Notes under the pieces: generated by a model
What the model was told of the DNA's origin: nothing
The model's input: the letters and a program-made list of their open reading frames with translations, nothing else
Databases searched by the model: none
Made by a program: the position numbers and the translations under genes
Virus record (IMG/VR): IMGVR_UViG_3300007276_000121
Coordinates: 1-37,763 of that record
Length of the DNA: 37,763 nucleotides
Direction: 5' to 3' (one strand)
Origin: a virus
Shown: in pieces, positions 30,769-37,763 of the stretch
Numbering within the stretch: the stretch's first letter is position 1
Layout of the letters: each line of letters begins with the position of its first letter

Positions 30769-31978
30769 ACTGGTTAAAGACGTTGCCCAGATCAGTAGTA
30801 AAACTTAGGTTCTCTGGATTTCTGGTTATAGTAAACGGCTCGAACGTAGGCCCAAGCCTGTTCTTCAAGGTGTCTACTTGCAGCAGGTTTCCTTCAACAA
30901 CTTTGAGGGATAGCACAAAGTCAACGTCTGTCGTGATGTAAGTCGAGCCGTACACGTCCGACAGTTCAACACCCTTTTTCTGCCCATCGTTAGCCTTCTT
31001 GCGGTTGTGGTGGATCATCAGCATCGAACACGAGTACTTACTGCGTACCACCGACAGGTAATGAATAAGGTTTTTTACTGCCTGCTCGTCGGTCAGTTCT
31101 TTGGAGCTAATCTTTTGTAACGAATCGATAACGAGGATGTCTGGCATGTAATCATTCATTATCTGATCAAAGAAGATCTGACCCTCCGGGCTATCCAAGT
31201 TGATGGGAGTACCAAACGGTGCAACCAAAAAGTTGCGGTTCAGTGTGTTCTTGTCGGGGTAAGCCTGCCCAATCGTCGCCATAAAATGATTCAACGGAGC
31301 AGCTGACATCTCCAACGACAGAAACATAACCTTCTTACTACCGGCAACGTTGTCCCAGGTAAGAAACTTCTTCTCCCCTAAAGCCATGTGAGCGGCGAGG
31401 GCGATAGAAAGCTGTGTCTTACCTGTACCTGGGTAGCCTGTGATCAAACCGAAGCCCCCCTGGGCTAGGAGCCCGCTGAGTATCCACTCAATCTTAAACT
31501 CAGCCTCAACAAAATCCTGGTAACCATAAATAAGTTTCGACTCCCCCATCACAGGTGCCGTCTGGTTAGCAGAATTGATCATCTTAGTCAGATCGATGTT
31601 GTCTAAAGAGTTGTAACCATGCTTCTGTCGAGCCCTATTGACAAAATCTGTGACACGACGCTCACGGTCACGACGATTCTTATACTTACCCCAACGATCA
31701 TCAGCATCGTAAAGGACAGTACCTATCTGGGCATCCGTCCAACCCATCTCAGCCCCGAGATGCGCCAACTCCGACATAGCAGCCGAACGATCCCTTTTAG
31801 GTGGCCCCTGAAAGTATTTGGCATCCCTACCAAACTTCTCCATAATCTCGGGGGTCCACTTAGCTAATGTTCTAACATCCTCCAGCGAGGGTAAATCTCC
31901 TAGCAGTAAGTCAGTGCTAACAATCTTTCGAGCCGATGGTACTTGAGCAAAGTCTTCAATGCTATATTTTGCGGTCAC
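30740..31978 (-). CDS. RepA/DnaB-like AAA helicase
   Basis: A 412-aa protein from a GTG start that shares GTGA with the stop of the WhiB gene. Residues 45-120 form a small helical domain of the type found C-terminal to primases (KYFQGPPKRDRSAAMSELAH, then a basic DRERRVTDFVNRARQKHGY). The RecA-fold ATPase follows, with Walker A GYPGTGKTQ (181-189), Walker B DILVIDS (280-286) and a sensor-like LMIHHNRKK (320-328). This matches RepA-type hexameric helicases of phages and plasmids, often fused to an AEP primase; here the primase is a separate gene two positions upstream. It would unwind DNA for the polymerase. Confidence 0.85.
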   Translation of the reverse strand: MTAKYSIEDFAQVPSARKIVSTDLLLGDLPSLEDVRTLAKWTPEIMEKFGRDAKYFQGPPKRDRSAAMSELAHLGAEMGWTDAQIGTVLYDADDRWGKYKNRRDRERRVTDFVNRARQKHGYNSLDNIDLTKMINSANQTAPVMGESKLIYGYQDFVEAEFKIEWILSGLLAQGGFGLITGYPGTGKTQLSIALAAHMALGEKKFLTWDNVAGSKKVMFLSLEMSAAPLNHFMATIGQAYPDKNTLNRNFLVAPFGTPINLDSPEGQIFFDQIMNDYMPDILVIDSLQKISSKELTDEQAVKNLIHYLSVVRSKYSCSMLMIHHNRKKANDGQKKGVELSDVYGSTYITTDVDFVLSLKVVEGNLLQVDTLKNRLGPTFEPFTITRNPENLSFTTDLGNVFNQFAKDNDLAI

Positions 31979-32256
31979 CTTATCGCCTTCCTACTAAGCA
32001 GCTTGCGCTCGTTATAGGTAAGGCCGCCCCATATGCCTTGAGACTCATTAGCCTCCAACGCATACTCTAAACACTTAAATTTAATTGGGCAGTCATCGCA
32101 CAGTTTCTTTGAGTTTCTTATCTTCTCTCGGCCCAAAGTATCTTGCTCGTCAATAAAAAACATGTCAGGTGCGTTCTCGCAAGGAGAACCACCAATAGTT
32201 GATAAGTCTCTTGTTATCTCAGCGTATAGTTCAAATGATCTTTTTGTCTGTTGCAT
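31975..32256 (-). CDS. WhiB-family iron-sulphur transcriptional regulator
   Basis: A 93-aa protein with the four conserved cysteines Cys26, Cys53, Cys56 and Cys62 (SPCENAP; KKLCDDCPIKFKCLEYAL) that bind a 4Fe-4S cluster, and the GIWGG turn (74-78) before a basic C-terminus (NERKLLSRKAIR). The family acts with the principal sigma factor of Actinobacteria; in mycobacteriophage TM4 a phage WhiB represses a host whiB gene and affects superinfection. The ATG at 32256 is chosen (GAGGAC upstream); a GTG at 32274 would include that site. It lies between primase and helicase genes, overlapping both. Confidence 0.9.
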   Translation of the reverse strand: MQQTKRSFELYAEITRDLSTIGGSPCENAPDMFFIDEQDTLGREKIRNSKKLCDDCPIKFKCLEYALEANESQGIWGGLTYNERKLLSRKAIR

Positions 32257-32836
32257 AATCTTCTTCGTCCTCACGGTCCCAGTTTTTAATAATCACAGGC
32301 ATATTGCGTTTGTGATTAGTAGTACGAATTGGTCTGAGTATTTGATCCGCATCCCAGCCAGACGTATCCGCGTGCATTACATAAGCAATAGCCCTGTTTC
32401 TATCTTCCAGCACTTCAATGTTGTCAATAAACTTATCAAGCTTCCAATAGCAGTGCTCATGCTTTTCTATTGAAGACTGCACAATCAAAGTAGGAGGAGG
32501 CACCCAGATCTGTCCCTCTAAGGCCTCCTGAGGCCACTCCTCCGGCGCGTTACCGTCAAAGTCAACCCACAGCACATGGCTACCCAGCACGTTCTCTTTA
32601 GCAGGATTAGCCGCCTTGAATAACGCAGGAGAATAAAACACGTTCGCCTTAATAGCTGACCACTTAAGGGTGTGTCGTATCACACCTTCTCGCTGCCTCG
32701 GCCAAGCAAACATGTATGGTGTCCACTTACCTTCATGCTCGACAGGCAAATAAACAAACGTGGGATCGGATACTGTTTCGTCCTTACCCCACATGTAATT
32801 GTAAAAATCTCTTAGCTCTTTAGTCGCGTCTTCCAT
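32231..32836 (-). CDS. AEP-type DNA primase (RepB-like prim-pol)
   Basis: A 201-aa protein with the three marks of archaeo-eukaryotic primases: the metal-binding pair Asp92-x-Asp94 in HVLWVDFDGNAPEEW, His128 in EKHEHCYWKL, and the basic segment DQILRPIRTTNHKR (164-177). The N-terminal 80 residues carry a YMFAWPRQREGVIRHTLKW stretch of unknown role. It is shorter than fused primase-helicases because the ATPase lies in a separate gene. It has an AAGGACG site before the ATG and a long hairpin just upstream. It would make primers at the replication fork. Confidence 0.8.
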   Translation of the reverse strand: MEDATKELRDFYNYMWGKDETVSDPTFVYLPVEHEGKWTPYMFAWPRQREGVIRHTLKWSAIKANVFYSPALFKAANPAKENVLGSHVLWVDFDGNAPEEWPQEALEGQIWVPPPTLIVQSSIEKHEHCYWKLDKFIDNIEVLEDRNRAIAYVMHADTSGWDADQILRPIRTTNHKRNMPVIIKNWDREDEEDYATDKKII

Positions 32837-32855
32837 TGTCCGTCCTTGTTAGAGT

Positions 32856-32894
32856 GGTGGCCCCGGATAAAGAAGGGGAAACTCCGGGGCCACC
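32856..32894 (-). promoter_or_regulatory. GC-rich 11-bp hairpin upstream of the primase gene
   Basis: Positions 32856-32866 and 32884-32894 are perfect reverse complements separated by a 17-base A/G-rich loop. It occupies the gap between the SSB-like gene and the primase. No U run follows, so it may be a transcript-stabilising or polarity element, or a protein-binding operator, rather than a terminator. Confidence 0.6.
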
Positions 32895-32912
32895 TGTAGC
32901 TCGCAAAGCTAG

Positions 32913-33401
32913 TTATGCAAAAGGATTACTAGCTGCGGTCTTGCGAGCGGTCTTCTGGGCTGGCTGGGGAGCCTCAGAAGTCTTGGAAATTTTGACATTC
33001 TTGATGTTCTGGAACATTCTACCAGCGTTCTTTCCCTTGCCCGCACTGGAGTACAACTGCAATGTTCCGCGAAGTCCGATCAAATCGTCACGGTCTACGT
33101 CGTTGACTGCTGCGCGGTCAACACCAAGGTCCATGAGTCGTGCCACATAGTAGCCCAACTTCTGACGTTCACGGTCAGTCATGTTCTCTGGGTCCTGGGG
33201 TAGCTCGAACAACTCGCTCTGCTTCTTTCCCTCGTCCCCAATCAAGTACTCGACAATGACCCATGAACGGTCAGGGAAAGCCTGGCTACCCTGCTTCACG
33301 TACACGTCACCTAGTTCGTACTCGTAGATACCATCTTCGAGATCGTACGATGGTGTTTCAACTTCAGATGTGTCAATTCCGTACTCATCTAACAGTCCCA
33401 T
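32913..33401 (-). CDS. Single-stranded DNA-binding-like protein
   Basis: A 162-aa protein. Residues 20-130 look like an OB-fold: alternating strands DGIYEYELGDVYVKQGSQ, DRSWVIVEYLIGDEGKKQSE, then a helix (MTDRERQKLGYYVARLMDLG) and strands GLRGTLQLYSSAGKGKNA and MFQNIKNVKI. The C-terminal 30 residues are Lys/Ala/Pro-rich with a short end, unlike the acidic tip of bacterial SSB. Similar proteins neighbour Sak4-like ATPases in many actinophages and are taken as SSB or recombination partners. AAAGGTAAC precedes the ATG. The SSB function is inferred from fold-like pattern and neighbours. Confidence 0.6.
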   Translation of the reverse strand: MGLLDEYGIDTSEVETPSYDLEDGIYEYELGDVYVKQGSQAFPDRSWVIVEYLIGDEGKKQSELFELPQDPENMTDRERQKLGYYVARLMDLGVDRAAVNDVDRDDLIGLRGTLQLYSSAGKGKNAGRMFQNIKNVKISKTSEAPQPAQKTARKTAASNPFA

Positions 33402-33423
33402 TATTCTTGTTACCTTTCAGTTA

Positions 33424-34329
33424 TCAGTTAGTTTCGCCAACAAATGCGGGCTCATCATCTTCAACGTATGCTTCAGAGACGGGCACGCCTTCATCAGGCA
33501 GTTCATCCGAGGCCAGTTCTTTGGCTTCGGCTACCACACCACTGGATACGTCGTTCAACCAATCAGTGATTACTTGGACGAACTCTCCTGGTGTGGAGCT
33601 TAGTGGGAGACCACCGATGCGGCTTTTGGCATCAACCAAGGCGCTCGGGTGGGATTGTATAAGACGGTCATACGACACATTCTTACCGGCACCCTTGATC
33701 TCGTTGGTTAGGTGGGCAGTCAAGTGCATAAGCTTTTGTAGCCCATCGTTGTTCTTTGGGGTGAAGCCTGGCTTGATTACCTTGACCTTACGGTGGTCAA
33801 CAACTTCACGCTCATGTGCTACGAGTATGACGTGTACCCCCGGAAGGTTTTGGAACATCTCGACAGCTTTACGACACGCATCACCAAGCGGTTTGTACAA
33901 CCTGGCATCGAGTGCTTCTGTCGGGATTTCGTCACTACGGGCACCCACATCCTCGCGGTGCAGGTCGTCCAATAGCATGTCAGCTGCTGTGGAAAACTCG
34001 TCAATGACGACAGCTCCCACTTTGTCAAAGCCCTTCTCGCCCTTAGCAATCGCATTAGCAATCACCGCGAAGTCTGAAAAGTTCTGATAGTTCATACGCA
34101 CAACATCGTTGACCATTCCGTCGTGGTTCTCCAAAGAGACCCAGCCTTCTTTGGTATCGATGTATAGCACTTTTTGTTTTGGTTTGATTATGTTACGTGC
34201 AAGGCCGACAGCCAGAACGGTTTTGCCACTACCCGGCTTGCCATAAAGCATTGCCATTAGGTTTTTGTTGACTTTTTCCGTACCCAGGTCCGTCATCCGG
34301 CCCACTATTTCATCAAGGCGATTGTTCAT
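33424..34329 (-). CDS. Sak4-like RecA-fold ATPase (recombination)
   Basis: A 301-aa protein. Residues 20-190 form a P-loop ATPase with Walker A GKPGSGKT (30-37), a YIDTKEGW segment (56-63) and Walker B VVIDEFST (107-114). This order fits the AAA_24/Sak4 group, phage proteins with single-strand annealing activity, often paired with an SSB. Residues 265-301 form an acidic tail (ASDELPDEGVPVSEAYVEDD) that could bind a partner. Its start overlaps the nuclease stop (ATGA at 34326-34329), so Cas4-like nuclease, ATPase and SSB-like protein are made as a set, a likely recombination module. Confidence 0.85.
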   Translation of the reverse strand: MNNRLDEIVGRMTDLGTEKVNKNLMAMLYGKPGSGKTVLAVGLARNIIKPKQKVLYIDTKEGWVSLENHDGMVNDVVRMNYQNFSDFAVIANAIAKGEKGFDKVGAVVIDEFSTAADMLLDDLHREDVGARSDEIPTEALDARLYKPLGDACRKAVEMFQNLPGVHVILVAHEREVVDHRKVKVIKPGFTPKNNDGLQKLMHLTAHLTNEIKGAGKNVSYDRLIQSHPSALVDAKSRIGGLPLSSTPGEFVQVITDWLNDVSSGVVAEAKELASDELPDEGVPVSEAYVEDDEPAFVGETN

Positions 34330-35243
34330 TTTGTTTCCTTATCTGGCGACGCTACAAATTGTTTGCGTTCGCGTATCTTGTACTCAGTTTTCTTCATCAG
34401 TTCAACGTTGCCGCCAACTAACTCTGTGGAACAAATGTCCCGGAACGAGCAGGACTGGCACACCATCTTGTTGGCTGTGCGGTAGGCCCGCTTCTCTTGA
34501 TCTTCAATGCTTAGTTCTTTCAATGCTTGTATCTCAGCTGCCACCCCAAGCTGCTCCATGAACGTGTTTAGTACACGATCAGTGTTTGGCTTGAGGATCA
34601 TGTAGTAGCTCATCGAATCCGATGTGGGTTCTTTAAGCTTCCTTGTACGTAGCATGTTGTAGGCACCGTAACTTATTTCATACTTGAGTGCTCGCAACGC
34701 GCCGATGTACTTAGGAATCTGTGGTTGTAGGTCTGTTTGCTCTGGTGTGTAAAAGTCGTACACAAACTTGTGATCTACAACAACGAAAGCACCACTAGGG
34801 TCTTGGACAATGAGGTCCACAACAAACGGGTAAGCGCTTTCAGTTTCTTCGTCATACACCAAACTAAACTCTTGCTCTACAGCCATGATTCTCCATCCGT
34901 TACGGACAAGGAATTCGTTTTCAAAGTAACCCCAGTCTTCGTGGAAAAGAATGTCGTGCAGCGTAGCCCTACGATCAGCATCTTTGTAGCCTTCAGCAAT
35001 AATCTCTTCGTACCTAGCTTTGGCCGCATCTAACGCAGTATCAAAAGCTTGGAGTTGCTCTTGAGGAGTTTCACCGTTATTGATGATTGTTCCGTAAAAC
35101 GTCTCCAATACCGCGTGACCTGCTGTACCTGTCGCCAGGCTTGCGCTTTTGTTTACACGCTCCAGGCTAAGCCCGTAGCCATAGTAATGCTTCCTACGAC
35201 AGAGCAGGTAGTTGTCTACTTCTGAATGGCTGACACTAGGCAT
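34326..35243 (-). CDS. Cas4/RecB-like PD-(D/E)XK nuclease with four-cysteine cluster
   Basis: A 305-aa protein from the ATG at 35243. The N-terminal VSHSEVDNYLLCRRKHYYGY supplies Cys15. GTAGHAVLE (39-47) gives the first motif, FVVDLIVQD with Asp143 and VVVDHKF with Asp157-x-Lys159 form the PD-(D/E)XK centre, and QPQIPKY (173-179) the QxxxY motif. Three further cysteines (Cys262, Cys265, Cys271; VCQSCSFRDIC) would complete a 4Fe-4S cluster with Cys15, as in AddB and Cas4. It probably resects DNA ends for the Sak4-like ATPase. Alternative starts at 35252 or a TTG at 35279 are possible; a GGACGG site favours one of the two ATGs. No CRISPR array or other cas gene is present. Confidence 0.85.
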   Translation of the reverse strand: MPSVSHSEVDNYLLCRRKHYYGYGLSLERVNKSASLATGTAGHAVLETFYGTIINNGETPQEQLQAFDTALDAAKARYEEIIAEGYKDADRRATLHDILFHEDWGYFENEFLVRNGWRIMAVEQEFSLVYDEETESAYPFVVDLIVQDPSGAFVVVDHKFVYDFYTPEQTDLQPQIPKYIGALRALKYEISYGAYNMLRTRKLKEPTSDSMSYYMILKPNTDRVLNTFMEQLGVAAEIQALKELSIEDQEKRAYRTANKMVCQSCSFRDICSTELVGGNVELMKKTEYKIRERKQFVASPDKETK

Positions 35244-35814
35244 CGAGCGCATCCGTCCTGTTGCTGTAGCTGTACTCAAGTTCTTGCACTAGCTCGGCAT
35301 AACGACAGAACAAATCAAATGTGTCTGTTACATCATCCAAAGCTCTGTGTACTGTTGGGCGCTGCTTCTCTCCGTAAGAATAAAAACCTTGCGAATCAAA
35401 AAACATTTTTAATGTGCTGACGTCCATGTGCCTGTGGCTGAGCTTACGATCAAGGCGTGGCATCCAATTACGGATGAATCCGTGATCGAAGTGAACACTT
35501 GCCCCAGCTAGGGTAAGCAATCCCTCGGGGTAATGTTTGTTGATGTCTTCAAGTATTTGATCTTCAGCATCTTCAACCATTATTGTGCCAAAAGACTCCA
35601 TGTCTTTCAGCAAATCGTTTTCAGTGTGCATTGTCTGCACAAACAAATCCTGCTGCATCAGCTCCCAAGCAACTTTGTCAGGAGTAATGAGCACAGATTG
35701 TGCGTCAGTTACATGAACATGGTGCTCTGAAAGGAACCAGCCAACTTCAATAATGCGATCATTGTCTGGGTCTAATCCAGTTGTTTCAAGGTCAATCCAT
35801 AAATACATTTTCAT
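35236..35814 (-). CDS. Oligoribonuclease-like DEDDh exonuclease
   Basis: A 192-aa protein close in length and layout to bacterial oligoribonuclease. The DEDDh residues are visible: Asp8 and Glu10 in LWIDLETTGLDPDNDRIIEV, Asp110 in AGASVHFDHGFIRNWMPRLD, then His156 and Asp161 in TVHRALDDVTDTF. The family degrades two- to five-base RNA, the last step of mRNA turnover, which would recycle nucleotides; DNA proofreading is another option. ATG 35814 is used; ATG 35808 is equally compatible with the AAAGGACG site (35817-35824). A TTGACA promoter lies directly upstream, so it may start a new transcription unit. Confidence 0.85.
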   Translation of the reverse strand: MKMYLWIDLETTGLDPDNDRIIEVGWFLSEHHVHVTDAQSVLITPDKVAWELMQQDLFVQTMHTENDLLKDMESFGTIMVEDAEDQILEDINKHYPEGLLTLAGASVHFDHGFIRNWMPRLDRKLSHRHMDVSTLKMFFDSQGFYSYGEKQRPTVHRALDDVTDTFDLFCRYAELVQELEYSYSNRTDALDA

Positions 35815-35832
35815 ACCGTCCTTTCATCAGTG

Positions 35833-35861
35833 ATGGTAGCGTACCATTTATTCCGTGTCAA
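35833..35861 (-). promoter_or_regulatory. Sigma70-type promoter before the exonuclease gene
   Basis: In leftward reading TTGACA (35861-35856) is followed after exactly 17 bases by TACCAT (35838-35833), a TANNNT -10. The start would be near 35826, placing the AAAGGACG site at the very 5' end of the message. The -35 overlaps the last codons of the HNH gene. It is the best -35/-10 pair I see in the window. Confidence 0.55.
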
Positions 35862-36399
35862 CATTAACGAGCAACTTATTTTTAGTTGACCAATAATGTT
35901 CGTTTTCTTTTATTTCCTCGGCAGTTGCTTTAGTCTCACTGTCGTGATCTTTGTAATCTTGCAATGGTAAAAATGGTTCGTCGGCTGGTGGCCTCTCACC
36001 ATAATAAGGATTGTTTAGGGCGTGCCATCTGTTATGGCACTTAGAACAAATACGGTGTACGTTGTCGGGAGCATTGTTGATGACGTTCTTGTCAGGCCCA
36101 TGATGGCGGTCACCCTTGTCGGGGCCTTTGCTTGGCTGAATAATGTTGCCATCACAACCGATGATCGGCTCAACGCCACCCCCCGCATACTTTAGTCCGG
36201 CCCACTCACACTTCATATCTTTGAAAATAGGGTACATCATGGCAGCTCGCTTACGACCTGTCGACACAATGTCAGTGATCTCCGAGGGCTCAGACATGGG
36301 CCTTCCGACACCGCGCTTCTCTACCTCAACTATGGTGTAGTCGTCTTGGTGAGGCTCATACAACTTAAAGTTGATGTCGATCCACAGCTCGTCGCTCAC
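35848..36399 (-). CDS. HNH-family endonuclease
   Basis: A 183-aa protein. Residues 60-130 hold an HNH-type centre: a CEWAGLKYAGGG strand with Cys64, Cys82, then GDRHHGPDKNVINNAPDNVH (97-115) with the His-His pair, and a CSKCHNRWHALN zinc knuckle (Cys118, Cys121, His122, His126). The rest is acidic and unassigned. Phage HNH proteins serve in packaging, in homing or as nicking enzymes in replication. Because the gene is coupled to the SNF2 helicase gene (ATGA at 36396-36399), a joint DNA-processing role is more likely than a free-standing homing gene. Confidence 0.75.
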   Translation of the reverse strand: MSDELWIDINFKLYEPHQDDYTIVEVEKRGVGRPMSEPSEITDIVSTGRKRAAMMYPIFKDMKCEWAGLKYAGGGVEPIIGCDGNIIQPSKGPDKGDRHHGPDKNVINNAPDNVHRICSKCHNRWHALNNPYYGERPPADEPFLPLQDYKDHDSETKATAEEIKENEHYWSTKNKLLVNVDTE

Positions 36400-37763
36400 A
36401 GTATTTCTCCCGTCCTCATTGCTTCACCAAGGCTCTCAGCTGTCATCTCAGCCGACTCATCCACCATTGTATCCTGGAACGCCGACACCATCTGTTCCTT
36501 ACGATGAATAGTATTCGCCATCCACGTATCGATACTTGCAGGTATGCGATAAATGTATACGTCGTTCTCTAACGCCTGACCGATACGATCCGTTCTCGCG
36601 TAGGCTTGGTCGCGTTTCCCTGGATTCCACTCCTCGTCGATAATGTGCGTCGCACTTGCAGAAGTCAGATTCAAACCCGTCCCACCCGTCTTGTAGTTGC
36701 ATAAGATAATGTCCCATTTCGGTACTTCTCCCTTCGCTTCGTAAAAGTTATTCTTTATCTCATCTCGCAGCTTACGTGGTGTTGCACCCGTCAGCACAGC
36801 CACACGTAACCCGTTCTCCTCCAGTATGTCCTTGAACCCGTCAAGTGCCGTACTGAACTGGCTAAACACTACCTGTCGCCTACCCTCAGCGTGTATAGCA
36901 AGTATGTGCTCCAGCGCAACGTCGAGCTTCGCTGACTCCCGCACTTCATTCCCGACAGAGAATATAACGTTCCCCTCGGTATCCTTCAACTCAATACCAG
37001 CAGGCCACACATTAGCCTGTCGCTTGCGTGTAATCAGCGCAATCAGGTGCATGATCGTCATCGACTCGCCACTATCCAGCATGATTTGCGCACGTTCCGA
37101 CAGTTGCCGCACAATCTTGTATTGCTTCTTGTAAGCCTCTGGATCAAGGTCAACACGAACAATGTGTTTCCGCTGTGTCGGCAACACAATCCCCGCATCT
37201 TCCCGGCTACGAGCAATAAACCTACCCTCAATCAGAGGACGTAAGTTGTCCAGCTGACCATCACGAAACTCCATTTTCCCCGAATGATAATTTTGTATAC
37301 AAAATGTCTCCAAAAATTGTGTTTTCCGAGCAAACAACATCGGATCACACAGATGCAGCAACGCATAAATGTCAAGAGGACTATTCAAAATAGGTGTGCC
37401 AGTAGTAAAACAGACGTTCTTCATGCTTTTAGTCGACAGCCACTCATCGAGCTTGTAAGCGTACCTAACAGGGGTAAGTTCCCCTTTGGTCCAACCACAC
37501 CCAGGACATGGTTTTACCTTCTTGTCGGTCCCATACAAGCCCTTGATGTGGCCTTTGCAGCTAGGACACACGTTGTCCACCTTCGCCAACATGTCAACGT
37601 ACCTAAAATTGCTGCTGCTTGTGTTCTTCAGGTTATGCGCCTCGTCCACAATCATCGTGTCAATGCGCCAATCCATCAACTTCGCCAACAAATCCTTATC
37701 TTTACGCCAAATCTCAAAATTGAGCACGACAACAGCATCCTCGGCCTTCAGGATTTTATCCAT
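36396..37763 (-). CDS. SNF2-type helicase, 5' end outside the window
   Basis: 455 codons are seen, open to the window edge. The nucleotide-binding P-loop is missing, so the gene is truncated here. Present are the DEAH box VDEAHNLKN (39-47), a four-Cys zinc insertion (Cys66, Cys69, Cys86, Cys89), motif III FTTGTPILNS (119-128), motif IV-like QVVFSQFS (297-304), motif V TGGTGLNLTSA (359-369) and motif VI QAYARTDRIGQ (386-396). These define the SNF2/RapA-type superfamily 2 translocases. In phages such enzymes may remodel protein-DNA complexes or act in recombination. It leads the visible leftward arm. Confidence 0.9.
   Translation of the reverse strand: MDKILKAEDAVVVLNFEIWRKDKDLLAKLMDWRIDTMIVDEAHNLKNTSSSNFRYVDMLAKVDNVCPSCKGHIKGLYGTDKKVKPCPGCGWTKGELTPVRYAYKLDEWLSTKSMKNVCFTTGTPILNSPLDIYALLHLCDPMLFARKTQFLETFCIQNYHSGKMEFRDGQLDNLRPLIEGRFIARSREDAGIVLPTQRKHIVRVDLDPEAYKKQYKIVRQLSERAQIMLDSGESMTIMHLIALITRKRQANVWPAGIELKDTEGNVIFSVGNEVRESAKLDVALEHILAIHAEGRRQVVFSQFSTALDGFKDILEENGLRVAVLTGATPRKLRDEIKNNFYEAKGEVPKWDIILCNYKTGGTGLNLTSASATHIIDEEWNPGKRDQAYARTDRIGQALENDVYIYRIPASIDTWMANTIHRKEQMVSAFQDTMVDESAEMTAESLGEAMRTGEIL

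Noticed and set aside
33263-34087. 274-codon rightward frame opposite the SSB-like and Sak4-like genes
   Set aside because: Antisense shadow; Ser/Thr-rich product, no RBS, and the opposite strand has clear Walker motifs.
34326-35243. Cas4-like protein as evidence of a CRISPR system
   Set aside because: No repeat-spacer array or other cas gene was seen; phage Cas4-like nucleases usually work in recombination.
35848-36399. HNH gene as a free-standing homing endonuclease insertion
   Set aside because: It is coupled by ATGA to the SNF2 gene and interrupts no gene or intron.
1-37763. tRNA or rRNA genes
   Set aside because: No cloverleaf or rRNA-like stretch was noticed by eye in the few non-coding gaps; a tRNAscan run on the complete genome would settle it.

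Overview
This window looks like most of the genome of a tailed double-stranded DNA phage that infects an actinobacterium. It carries a portal protein, scaffold, HK97-fold capsid protein, P22/T7-type adaptor and nozzle proteins and a large ejection-protein block. No tape measure or tail sheath is visible, so a short-tailed (podovirus) particle is likely. The actinobacterial host is inferred mainly from a WhiB-family regulator, an iron-sulphur protein family typical of Actinobacteria and their phages, and from small Cys-rich proteins of the actinophage type. Base composition looks mid-range by eye, which would suit an aquatic, lower-GC actinobacterium better than a high-GC soil genus; this is inference. 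No integrase, excisionase or classical repressor was found.

Layout. Positions 1-455 hold two tiny leftward genes that end at a strong leftward terminator. A divergent control region (about 456-732) separates them from a long rightward arm (about 685-28443). That arm runs: unknown Pro-rich protein, HTH protein, FmdB-like zinc ribbon, probable small terminase, fibre block with two glycine-rich paralogues and an assembly chaperone, M23 endolysin, r1t-type holin, terminator, RNase H-like exonuclease, large terminase, membrane/coiled-coil protein, portal, scaffold, major capsid protein, terminator, adaptor, nozzle, small proteins, three large internal virion proteins (one of 1797 aa), NlpC/P60 hydrolase and a membrane protein. 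Genes are tightly packed, often sharing TAATG or ATGA stop-start overlaps.

The leftward arm (37763 down to 28488) is the DNA-metabolism module. In transcription order it encodes an SNF2-type helicase (cut by the window edge), HNH nuclease, oligoribonuclease-like exonuclease, Cas4-like PD-(D/E)XK nuclease with four cysteines, Sak4-like RecA-fold ATPase, an SSB-like protein, an AEP-type primase, WhiB, an AAA helicase, family A DNA polymerase, a mini zinc finger and a RuvC-like resolvase. The two arms converge on a bidirectional hairpin at 28444-28477. The primase, helicase and polymerase should form the replisome. The SSB-like, Sak4 and Cas4-like proteins should handle recombination. RuvC and HNH would resolve or nick DNA before terminase-driven packaging.

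Most notable: a roughly 257-base two-frame overlap at 10775-11031; a possible 33-aa membrane microprotein antisense to the RuvC gene; a very stable UNCG-type hairpin between the two leftmost genes; patches of contrasting codon style inside genes, one boundary falling on the domain junction of the endolysin; and an unassigned Pro-rich protein at the start of the rightward arm.
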